From the NCBI GenBank assembly GCA_001969505.1, contig LSSK01000832.1:1-23293 (forward strand): a stretch of 23,293 nucleotides of DNA. Reading direction: 5' to 3'. The position numbers and the translations under genes are program-made. This DNA is from Zancudomyces culisetae (Eukaryota > Kickxellomycota > Harpellomycetes > Harpellales > Legeriomycetaceae). The notes beneath the pieces are model-generated. The model ran no database searches. It was not told where the DNA came from and worked only from the letters and a program-made list of their open reading frames with translations. Shown piece by piece: positions 1 through 8,100 of this stretch (within the stretch, counting starts at the first letter, position 1; each line of letters starts with the position of its first letter).

Positions 1-557
1 GGGGTTGAGCTGGTTGATGGGGTTGAGCTGGTTAATGGGGTTGAGCTGGTTAATGGGGTTGAGCTGGTTGATGGGGTTGAGCTGGTTGAGCTTGATGATT
101 CGGTTGAGCTGGTTGAGCTTGGTGATTCGGTTGAGCTGGCTGAGCTTGATGATTCGGTTGAGCTGGTTGATGACTTAGTTAAAGCTGAGCTGGTTGAGCT
201 TGATGATTCAGTTGAGCTGGTTGATTCAGTTGAGCTGGTTGATTCAGTTGAGCTGGTTGATGATGTTGAGCTGGTTGATGATGTTGAGCTGGCTGAGCTG
301 GTTAAATCAGTTGAATCAGTTGAGTCAGTATCTTCAACTGATCTAATGGGTAGAGTTGTGCTACTTGAGAATGTTGGGTGTGATGAAGTAGAGGTAATTG
401 AGCTGGTTGACGAGATTGGGCTGGTTGACGAGGTTGAGCTGGTTGATGGTGTTGAGCTGGTTGATGATGTTGAGCTGGTTGATGATGTTGAACTGGTTGA
501 TGATGTTGAGCTGGTTGAGCTGGTTGGCGAGGCTGAGCTAGTTGAGGATGATGTTGT
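1..557 (-). repeat. Coding minisatellite of 18-bp Ser/Thr units
   Basis: Read on the minus strand, the unit is ACC AGC TCA ACN NCA TCA or a close variant, giving TSSTSS, TSSTPS/TPL or TSSTES. The fifth codon sets the subtype (TCA, CCA or GAA), and like subtypes cluster. A non-repetitive spacer at about 305-402 (containing HPTFSSSTTLPIRSVEDTD) separates a TSSTSS block at about 403-557 from a second block at 1-304 that changes from S-type to E-type to P-type towards the left edge. Ser is coded almost only by alternating AGC and TCA, as expected if the array grew by unit duplication. Copy number is unknown because the array is cut by the window. Confidence 0.9.
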
Positions 558-1193
558 GGGAGCAATTACGCACTTGGTGAGCTCAACACAACCAGAAACA
601 AAATTTTTTACCTGTATTTCTGTGGCACCTTTTCCAAAAGCCAGGTACAAAAGTCGAGTAGTAACCTTAGTGGTAATGTTAAATTCGTCGTAGGCTATAT
701 ATATGTTGTCCGTGTTTTGCACGCCAAGATATACACCACCACTATCACTTCTTATATATGCCTTTATTTTACCGTCTGCTGCTACTGTTTTTCTTGAGAT
801 GTTGAATACGCTTTTATCACTCTTAATCTGCCAGTTTCCGCTCTGGAATCCCATGGTTCCGTTTATTGATTTGGTATCAATGGTAGATAACACGTTGTAA
901 AGTACAAACGATATATCAGAAGTACCATCTACCTCAAAACTGGTGTAGAATATCGCATCGCTGCATCCGATCTCAATAGCATTGGAAAAGTCATATTCAT
1001 TACCTATTGTGTCAGTAGTAGACTCGGGAATGTTATAAACAGGAATTGAAGCCTTCATACAACCTAGTTTTGGACTCGGAACAGCCAAAGAATCGGTGGT
1101 GGTAGTTTGTGCACCTACTGATAAAGCCGTGCCTAGTATTGACAACGACAGCAGTGACAGGTGTACCCTGTTTCCTATGAATTTTGACAACAT
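1..1193 (-). CDS. Secreted Ser/Thr-repeat cell-wall or adhesin-like glycoprotein, 5' part (runs off left edge)
   Basis: An uninterrupted frame runs from an ATG at 1193-1191 to base 1 (397 complete codons, no stop), so the C-terminus is missing. Residues 1-29 form a secretion signal: MLSKFIGNRV, a Leu/Ser-rich core, then SVGA before a likely cleavage at Q29. Residues 30-212 are a globular-looking domain with four cysteines (C45, C77, C202, C208) and three N-glycosylation sequons (N111, N131, N172). From about residue 213 the protein is almost pure Ser/Thr with some Pro and Glu, in hexapeptide repeats of the form T-S-S-T-x-S. Signal peptide, small N-terminal domain and Ser/Thr stalk are the known plan of fungal mannoproteins, flocculins and adhesins, usually GPI-anchored. 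The anchor would lie outside the window. I do not recognise the N-terminal domain, so adhesin is only one possibility. No intron is needed. Confidence 0.85.
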   Translation of the reverse strand, partial: MLSKFIGNRVHLSLLSLSILGTALSVGAQTTTTDSLAVPSPKLGCMKASIPVYNIPESTTDTIGNEYDFSNAIEIGCSDAIFYTSFEVDGTSDISFVLYNVLSTIDTKSINGTMGFQSGNWQIKSDKSVFNISRKTVAADGKIKAYIRSDSGGVYLGVQNTDNIYIAYDEFNITTKVTTRLLYLAFGKGATEIQVKNFVSGCVELTKCVIAPTTSSSTSSASPTSSTSSTSSTSSTSSTSSTSSTSSTPSTSSTSSTSPISSTSSITSTSSHPTFSSSTTLPIRSVEDTDSTDSTDLTSSASSTSSTSSTSSTSSTESTSSTESTSSTESSSSTSSALTKSSTSSTESSSSASSTESPSSTSSTESSSSTSSTPSTSSTPLTSSTPLTSSTPSTSST

Positions 1194-2770
1194 GTATACT
1201 AATGAGCTTTTTATGAATGAATGTTATGCTTGATGTGCACAATTTTTGAATAATTTTTTTTGTTTTTTAAATGCTTTGTGAATCGAGGTGAGATGTATGA
1301 TGAAACGAATTTTCAAAAAGTGTCTTTTATATGATGTTATATGCTTAATTACTACTGATTTGTGACAGGTGTGTTAAAAGGTCTATAAATTTGGAAACCT
1401 ACTCATACTGGGTTTTTTATAGAATGTCTATTATTAGTTCTCTTTTAGTAGCCAAATACAGTACTCTACAAATGGGCTAGGAGTATTACAAATTCTTTTA
1501 TAATTTTTTATAATTTCTCCCATTCAGAATATCAATGACTAAATATAGAAACTTATACCATTAGCAAACGTAATCAACTAATGGTATTAATAGGAACTTC
1601 ACCATTTTTTTTTGAAAAACATCGAAATCCCAATTTTAACTAGCAAAGCTGTTCAGTCTATCTATAAAGAGCTACAAACACTGTGTAAGTTTTGTTTCTG
1701 ACCGATTTGCGATAATGCTTAATATGCTAAATTCGACCAAAAATACTTTCAATAATCCTTAAACATTGTCCAGTGGGTATGGTGTCTCTAGTGGGACGAA
1801 GAGTAATCGTTTAGGTAAATATTGCATAGAATCAACTTTTGTTTGATGTTATTTAACAGCAGTAAACGAAAAAAAAAAAACTATTTTTTTTTGGTAAAGT
1901 CAAATTATTTTGGAATTTGCTCTATATATTTGAATTAAACATTACATAAATCGCGCTAGCATTGAGATGAATAGATAAGAAGATTGAGTTAAACGTTCAT
2001 ATTAGTGATAAATCGAAGCGTATCAGTCTCAAAATGGCACAATTATCATTGGTTACTTTATTTCTAATCTCGCTCGCTTCAATATAAAACCAATCCCCAA
2101 GTTTCTACAAGTAACAAAGCAGAAAATCTTGATTCCATGCTTAGCTACCATCCTCCCTATCTCACACATTCAGTTTATGTAGGCGATGCAGCATATAAAA
2201 TATATACATTCATACTCTACACGTGTGATGAAGGAAACAATAAAGATGAAATTAAGAAAGACCAACATGTGATAGACAGAGAGGCACAACCATGGAGCGT
2301 TGTTATAGTTGGCATAAACTCATAATCAGTTTATGTAGTATGAGTTTTAGGGGTACGAATATTTGTTCTCAATACAACACCACATTAAACACTTGGTAAA
2401 AGCTGCTGTGCATTGACGATTTATTGATTCAAAGCCTACAATACCTATGAGTATACATTTTAAAAACAGCAAGTAGTATGGCGTCCATGATATCCCAGGC
2501 AGAAAAGACATGATCAAGTTAGTTATTAATCTTTAAAGATAATATGGGAAAATCCCAAGTTGAAATGTATAGAACGTGATTGAGAGATAAAAAACAATAT
2601 TCATAAAAGAAAACTTGAGGTTAACATGATACTAGCACAACCATTGTAACTGTAACCACAGTGTCGGTGTAAAAATTTAAAATATATCAAAGAACAAAAA
2701 CTGCCAGCAAATACACAAACTCGTGAATAGGAAAAATAATGTATAAATATGAAATTGAAAATAAACAAAA
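1194..2770. other. Gene-free intergenic region
   Basis: AT-rich DNA between the start of the wall-protein gene and the 3' end of the U6 gene. The part next to 1193 must hold the wall-protein promoter. Visible items are a perfect 10-bp inverted repeat at 1555-1564/1578-1587 and runs of A and T at about 1869-1892. A 62-codon open frame at 2137-2325 shows no domain, signal or splice context and is not called. Confidence 0.6.
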
Positions 2771-2774
2771 AAAA
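2767..2774 (-). terminator. Pol III oligo(T) terminator of U6
   Basis: Eight consecutive T on the transcribed sense strand follow the 3' hairpin of U6. This is ample for RNA polymerase III termination and fits the La/Lsm-binding oligo(U) tail of U6. Confidence 0.85.
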
Positions 2775-2829
2775 CTGCCTCCGTAGAGGCTACCATTCAA
2801 GATTTACGTGTCATCCTTGCGCAGGGGCC

Positions 2830-2861
<32 letters not shown>

Positions 2862-2886
2862 TCAAGTGTCAGAGGTACCGAAGTAC
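2771..2886 (-). ncRNA. U6 spliceosomal snRNA
   Basis: Read 2886 to 2771, the RNA opens with a GUAC-UUCG-GUAC 5' stem-loop. It then has AAAATTGGAACGATACAGAG, covering the invariant ACAGAGA box (2846-2840) that pairs with the 5' splice site, and GATTAGCATGG with the AGC triad (2834-2832) used in U2/U6 helix I. The internal stem-loop GGCCCCUGCGCAAGGAUGAC follows at about 2829-2810. It ends with a perfect GCCUC-UACG-GAGGC hairpin (2791-2778) just before a run of eight T (2774-2767), a normal Pol III stop. Length to the T run is about 112 nt, typical for U6. No intron interrupts the core, unlike U6 in some fungi. The function, catalytic pairing at the spliceosome core, is established. The 5' end is placed from the stem-loop and could be off by a base or two. 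Confidence 0.97.
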
Positions 2887-3534
2887 GTGACGAGTGGTAA
2901 CGCAAATTATAAAATATATAGGCATTTATTTTTGTGTAAATTACAGGTTATGGGGTTTAATTGTAATTTTTTTGAATTTTGTCGATGCATTTATTTTGAA
3001 TTAATAGGTATCCAAACATTTACATGTGTTAAACGGCTTTAATATTATTCAATGCAGGTACGTTATAACTAATGTACAAAGCGAGGCAGCAGCCACAAAA
3101 AGGAATTAACGTAAGATTATCAACTGTACACACGCTTTGTACACATACCAACAGTCGCCTCCAAGCTCAAATGGTCACGAGTAGTTAGGATGATTGTGAA
3201 TGGGATTTTTGATGAAATTGGTTCCTGGGTATTTAAAAAGTCAGGTTATTTTGTTTGAATAAGCAAATGAGCGGGTCTTTAAAGGCCTAATTTTAGAATT
3301 AGAGAAAGGAAAGAAAAGCATGATTTAAAATCAGCAGGTTTATATATGTACCATTATAATTTAAAAATAAAGGGGAAACTACAAACGCAATACAATTTGA
3401 ATGAATAGCGAAACCTTATTATCTTACACTCTAATAAGAAACACAAACATATAATCCAACAAACCCAGTTAGCGATAATAAAATATTAATAATAGTAATA
3501 TAACAATTTGGTAACCTTCTAAAAAAAAAAAGAA
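2887..3534. promoter_or_regulatory. Divergent intergenic region between U6 and GLC8-like gene
   Basis: This region holds the U6 upstream region and the promoter and leader of the inhibitor-2 gene. It contains the U6 TATA box and a perfect 11-bp inverted repeat, TGTACAAAGCG (3073-3083) against CGCTTTGTACA (3133-3143), separated by 49 nt. An A-run precedes the ATG at 3535. No coding sequence is visible. Confidence 0.6.
2911..2920 (-). promoter_or_regulatory. TATA box of the U6 gene
   Basis: On the minus strand TATATATTTT lies 25-34 nt upstream of the inferred U6 5' end. TATA at about -30 is the known core element of fungal and animal U6 Pol III promoters, where it positions TFIIIB. Confidence 0.75.
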
Positions 3535-4526
3535 ATGAAAAAACGACTAGACTTCAAGCTTGAAGACCCACCTAAGGGCATTCTAAAAAACAAAACCCCT
3601 CAAACCGTGGACAAAGAAAAAGAGATTCAGTAATGTCGAAATTTATTTTCTATACTTCATTTTTTTGCAGTCACATATATTGTTAAAGTAAAATTAAGGG
3701 AAAAATACACAAAGATTACTGAGTAATGAAAACATTTTTTATAGCCTGACCTGGGATGAAGAGAATCTGAGGATAACGGAGCTTCAAAAGGATGCGAAAA
3801 TGAAAATCGATGAACCGCCGACACCCTATGTACATTACAATATCGAGACGGATTCCTCATTACAAGATCTAGATGGTAAGCATAGATATTTAATATTCCT
3901 CCCAACTATGTAGTCCACCATTGAGGGGAAGCAAGATATATAATTTAAAGTGAGAATCGTCTGATTAATATTATATTTTGGTAGAGCTAAGATTATCTCC
4001 TGCTAGTTCAAGGAGCTCATCTGTAACCTCTTCACCAAAACGCGCTAAATTTGTTGAGGTCGATTGGTCTTCGGAATCTGAGGATGAAAGTGCGGATGAG
4101 AATGCGGATGCGGAGGATATAGGTAAATTTAATTTCAATTGCTGTTACTTTTGGAATACAGTCAAATCCCCCATATAAATGTGTGGATATGTGCCAAAAT
4201 TGATGTATCGATTGTGTATGCGCAACTTGAGACTTGAGGCGCAAAGAATGGTATAGAGGTTTAGAGCATATTTATACCAGCTATACCTGATAACATAATA
4301 TTTAGATAAACATAAACGATTTGAAATGATGAGATCTAAGCACTACGCAAAAGAGGGTATTTATGTGAAAAATGTGGGCGCTCCTCATGAGGAGGTAAAT
4401 GAACAACCCTTATCTCCTGATGAGGACTCTGAACCAGCAGAGAGTTCTTCTGACTTGGATGGAAGCGGTTTTGATGATCAGAACCATGATATTAACGCGA
4501 AAAATATGAACAAAGAATCATTTTGA
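3535..4526 (+). CDS. GLC8: Protein phosphatase 1 inhibitor-2 (Glc8-like), four exons
   Basis: Exons 3535-3629, 3745-3875, 3985-4122 and 4306-4526 join in frame (585 nt, 194 residues). The introns are 115, 109 and 183 bp with GTAATG, GTAAGC and GTAAAT donors and TAG acceptors. All three PP1-contact regions of inhibitor-2 are present: PPKGILKNK (residues 12-20) matching the N-terminal KGILKN motif, LTWDEENL at the WDE motif, and FEMMRSKHYAKEG matching the FEMKRKLHYNEG helix that lies over the PP1 active site. MKIDEPPTPY keeps the PxTP site phosphorylated by GSK3-type kinases in homologs. An acidic, Ser-rich tail follows. In yeast, Glc8 both inhibits and, when phosphorylated, activates Glc7/PP1. 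The frame ends at TGA 4524-4526 inside a TTTT-GA context, and the reading continues naturally in another frame to 4632. The true C-terminus is therefore uncertain. Confidence 0.9.
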
Positions 4527-4632
4527 AGATGGTAAGGAAACACACCCTGAAGGTGAATGCATAGGGTCAAAGTGGTATTCCAAGCTCAAGAGTAAATATA
4601 CCAGTGCAAAAAAACGCCCAATAGGAGTGTAA
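4525..4632 (+). other. Possible frame-shifted C-terminal extension of the inhibitor-2 gene
   Basis: Beyond the stop, the frame offset by one base reads GAA GAT GGT AAG GAA onward without a stop for 35 codons to TAA 4630-4632. It gives EDGKETHPEGECIGSKWYSK then a Lys-rich end. The composition matches the preceding acidic tail. If the TTTT at 4521-4524 had one T fewer, the two frames would join and the protein would be about 229 residues, near the known length of yeast Glc8. A sequencing error, a real truncating mutation or chance are all possible. Confidence 0.4.
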
Positions 4633-4816
4633 GACTAGTAATGATTGGCCTTTCCAAACTCTTTTTTTGATGCTGTTGCTGTTGCTGTTGCTGCTGTCAT
4701 CTTTTTTTTATATACATATTATATCTGCGAGTAAACTATGCAAAGCAGACTTTGTTTGTTCATTTGATTTCAAATACTAAACTGTTTTTTGCTTTTTTCT
4801 GGTACCCTATTTTTAG
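4629..4816 (+). other. Probable intron downstream of the inhibitor-2 stop
   Basis: A TACTAAA branch site (4775-4781), a T-rich tract and a TTTTAG acceptor (4811-4816) form one of the best 3' splice signals in the window. Possible donors are GTAAGA at 4629 or GTAAGG at 4532. It may be a 3'-UTR intron of the inhibitor-2 gene or join an extra exon. The 4532-4816 choice places an ATG at 4820 in an open frame (MARDKRKNQIDGNKLNYADQ and on), a peptide I do not recognise. A (TGCTGT)n tract lies inside. Confidence 0.4.
4671..4698. repeat. (TGCTGT)n microsatellite
   Basis: About four and a half copies of a TGCTGT hexamer, the last ones altered to TGCTGC and TGTC. One frame from an ATG at 4670 gives a Leu-only stretch in a 36-codon frame. 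This is a trivial consequence of the repeat and is not called a gene. Confidence 0.85.
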
Positions 4817-5182
4817 CAAATGGCTAGAGACAAACGTAAGAATCAGATAGATGGGAATAAACTAAACTACGCAGATCAATTTGCAAGTTTGGTATACATT
4901 TCTCACATCAAGAAAAAAAAAAAGCAATCTACCCAAAAATTTTAGCATTTTTAGATTTGTACATACAGTACATACTGGTTAAATAAACAGCAGGCTTGGC
5001 GAATAGTATATAGAATAGTTTGTGTATACGGCTAGTATTTTCAAGATATTCGGGGTACTTGTTGGGCTTGGGTAAATGCAACTGTGCTTATACACATAAT
5101 GATTGTACTCTGGGGGTAGATCAAGACATCTATTACTTCTCGTTTAAAGTGCGAGTTTTAAGGTCAGAGGAGAAAAAAAAAA
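4817..5182. other. Convergent intergenic region
   Basis: This is the 3' flank of both the inhibitor-2 gene and APL5. Apart from the open frame from 4820 to the TAG near 4945 (42 codons, Lys-rich end), nothing gene-like is visible. T- and A-runs occur at about 4914-4924 and 5172-5182. Confidence 0.5.
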
Positions 5183-8100
5183 CTAGGTCAAAATAGGTAA
5201 ACTACAATAAACAACTAGCTTATTCGAGGAAAATCGTGCGTCGTCATTCGCAGCTTCGTTACTAAGCTCGATTACAATAGACACAGCTACCACAGGCACA
5301 GCTGCGCTATTGCTAGCATCAACACTATTGTCGCCCCTTGGACTAGTTTGTGGTATTGGTGATGAGAATACCTTGAAAACCGATTGATGTACCAAAATCG
5401 GAAACAGTACCGAAAACCCACATTTATCTTCGCTGATGTGAATTACGCTTTTATCGACTACAGGTTGACCTGAAGCTTTGAAAGTGTCCAAATTGATGAC
5501 TAGAGGTAAAATGGGAATACCAAATTGGTTGGTATTGTTCAAGATAAAATCGTCAACGCAGTTGATGGCCAGCCTGTTAAAAGTGCTAAAAAGCTTTGGT
5601 TTAAGTTTGAATTTCAGCACACTAAGAACCTCAACGGTTTCAAGATGTGGACTTGGATGGTGTAGCTTTTTTGTGCTGATCGGTTGACGAGACTGTGGAT
5701 CTTTTACAACTTGATCCAATAGTTTCAGTCGGATGCCACCCTGTTTTAACAACACTTGTTGAGTATACCCCTTAGGCTGGCTTAAAGGCGGAGCTGAACT
5801 ACTAATCGCCGTGTTGTGTGACTTTTGTGGCTGCAGCAAGGTTGCTGGGCTGTCTGTAGATTTTGACAACGATGTCGGATTCGATGAAGCATTGTCATTT
5901 TCAGTATGATCCAGCAAATTTTCGTCATGAATAATCTCAACGTGTTCACTTTTCTCAAAAGTTAGACCCTTATCTAAATGCGGTTGATTCAAGCTATTAG
6001 TCGTAGAGGACTCTTTATTCAATTCCAACGGCATTATTGGGATTTCCTCGGAATTTTGGCCATTGCTAAGCGCGTCTGATTTGTGTTTGTTTGCATCGCT
6101 GCGTTTTATATAAAAGCGCGTGTCTACACCTTTTGCAGGCTTTATAGATCTTTGGTGTCGCTTATTCGAGTTATCATCAGTATTTCCCGGGCCGAGATTT
6201 GACGATGGGATTTCTCCGACATTTGAATTTTCAAAGATTTCAAATGCATTTATAAGTGCATGCTTTGTATCAGGAATGGAGAGTAGCTCAGAGTCAACTA
6301 GAGCTGTGTCCAATATAGGTCTTAAACCCTCGGGGATTTCAACCCTGGATTGAGCAGTTGGTGCTATAGGATTTAGTTCATATGAATTGATAAACGACTT
6401 TAGAAGACTTGCACTAAGGCATAACTCTCCATCGGGTAAAGATGTTGGGGAATCGATTTTTGGTATGGGCGTGCTGAGTTGGCTAGATTTCTTGACAAGG
6501 CCGTTCCACACTGAATCCACAGATCCAGGATTTGTCGATATTGATTTACGAATACTCACTAGCACCGACTGTAGTAGTCCGAAATCGCTGTATTTAGAGC
6601 TATCTCTATATGTTTTGACTTTTTCAACGCTCGCAATACCAAATGTTACGATTTCTCCAAGTTGTTCGCGCCTTGTTTCAATCAACTCCTCGTCATACCC
6701 ACCATCTTCAACAATACTCTCAAACCGACAAAACAATTCGACGTATAGTTTAACTAGCGCTTTAAATGTCACAACATAGTCAATACCTGCCTCTTTATGA
6801 TTAGCCAAAAAGCGGGCATCCAAAATATCTTTGACTAGCTGCTCTATCTGTGTAGAATGTGTTAGTAGCTGGCAATACTCGCCAATAAGATAGATAGATG
6901 CATTAAACACCTCAGCAATAAACCCTGCTCCGCCAGCTCTGTGGCGTCTATCGGTATTGTTCATTACATAGCCAATTAGCGTGTGTACACTATACTTTCG
7001 GAGTGTTTTCACTCTTGCCGTCACATCTATTATTTGACCCGCGATTTTTCCATATGTGCTGGCTACTCTGCCATTCTCCACTAAACTCATTAATATCGCC
7101 AGGCACCAATCAAATCTTTTCACCAAACTATAATTATTGTGACTTAGCATGGCCAAAACTGTTGTTATGATTTTCTCTCTATATATACTTTCGTCACAAA
7201 CTCCGATCTCTACGCTTTTGTCGTTTAAAAGCTCGGTGTCTTCCACGTCAAAATTTTCTTCAATATCATTTATTAAGAACAGCTTTTTTTCGAGTTCGTT
7301 CTCATCCTCTTCAGCGAGAATGTTTGTAGCTGACAACTCTAGTTGCTTGACTAGCTTCTCAACTATTTCCTCTATATTACTTTTGTTTGCCTATTTTTAT
7401 TTTTATTTTTATTTTGTATTGTACTTTGTTTACTGAGAATACATTTATCGCGCCTCTAGCACGCAAGTATATATGGTTTAGCAAAATCTTGCAATCATAC
7501 TAAATTTCGTTTTCTCACCATAAACTCGACTACATTTAAAGCTTTCATCCTGATCCCGATATCCACATCATCTAGCCCCTTAATAACCGTATCAATATAT
7601 GCAATTCCCAATTCTGGGCACTTTCTCTGTAAAACTGCCAATGTTTCAAATCCTAAATACTGTACTATTTTTTATTGACACAATCCCAACCCCCCACCCC
7701 CGACATACATACAACACCACATGTACATAGGATTAAACGAGTTTAGTGGCTTTCATATAAGAAGGTAGGTTAAAAAATATAGAAAACCAAGGAGACTTAC
7801 AGTTTTGATCCTTCGAATAAATAAACTGCGAAAGTTTTTCTGCACATATCTCTGCCATAGTAGATCCATCTTGTTGCTCTCCTGAACCTTTTATACTGTA
7901 ATCTATTACATTTCCCACCACGGCTGTATTTATCCCTTCATATAACAATGATGATGCATTGGTGTTATTAATTAGCTTAAGCAGTGGCTCATACAGTTTC
8001 TTGGCCAATCTAGGCTCCTGTGGTGCAAGCATAGCAAATAATTTTACAATCTTTATCACCATCCAATTACTGTCTGACTCGTTTAATAGCCGATATAATT

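Noticed and set aside
302-565. Minus-strand Gln/Pro/His-rich open frame
   Set aside because: Out-of-frame reading of the same repeat; the wall-protein frame runs straight through it.
346-693. Plus-strand open frame rich in Val, Glu, Leu and Asp
   Set aside because: It is the antisense of the Ser/Thr repeat. The 18-bp units create no stops in several frames. The minus strand has the signal peptide and the continuous long frame.
2137-2325. 62-codon open frame, and a GTGATGA box at about 2224 suggesting a C/D snoRNA
   Set aside because: The peptide has no recognisable feature. No D box (CTGA) or terminal stem lies at a suitable distance.
2749-3042. 97-codon plus-strand open frame
   Set aside because: It is antisense to the U6 snRNA gene; its apparent coding is accidental.
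6387-6779. 130-codon plus-strand open frame, and others inside 5478-7436
   Set aside because: Antisense shadows of the large APL5 exon, which matches the adaptin family.
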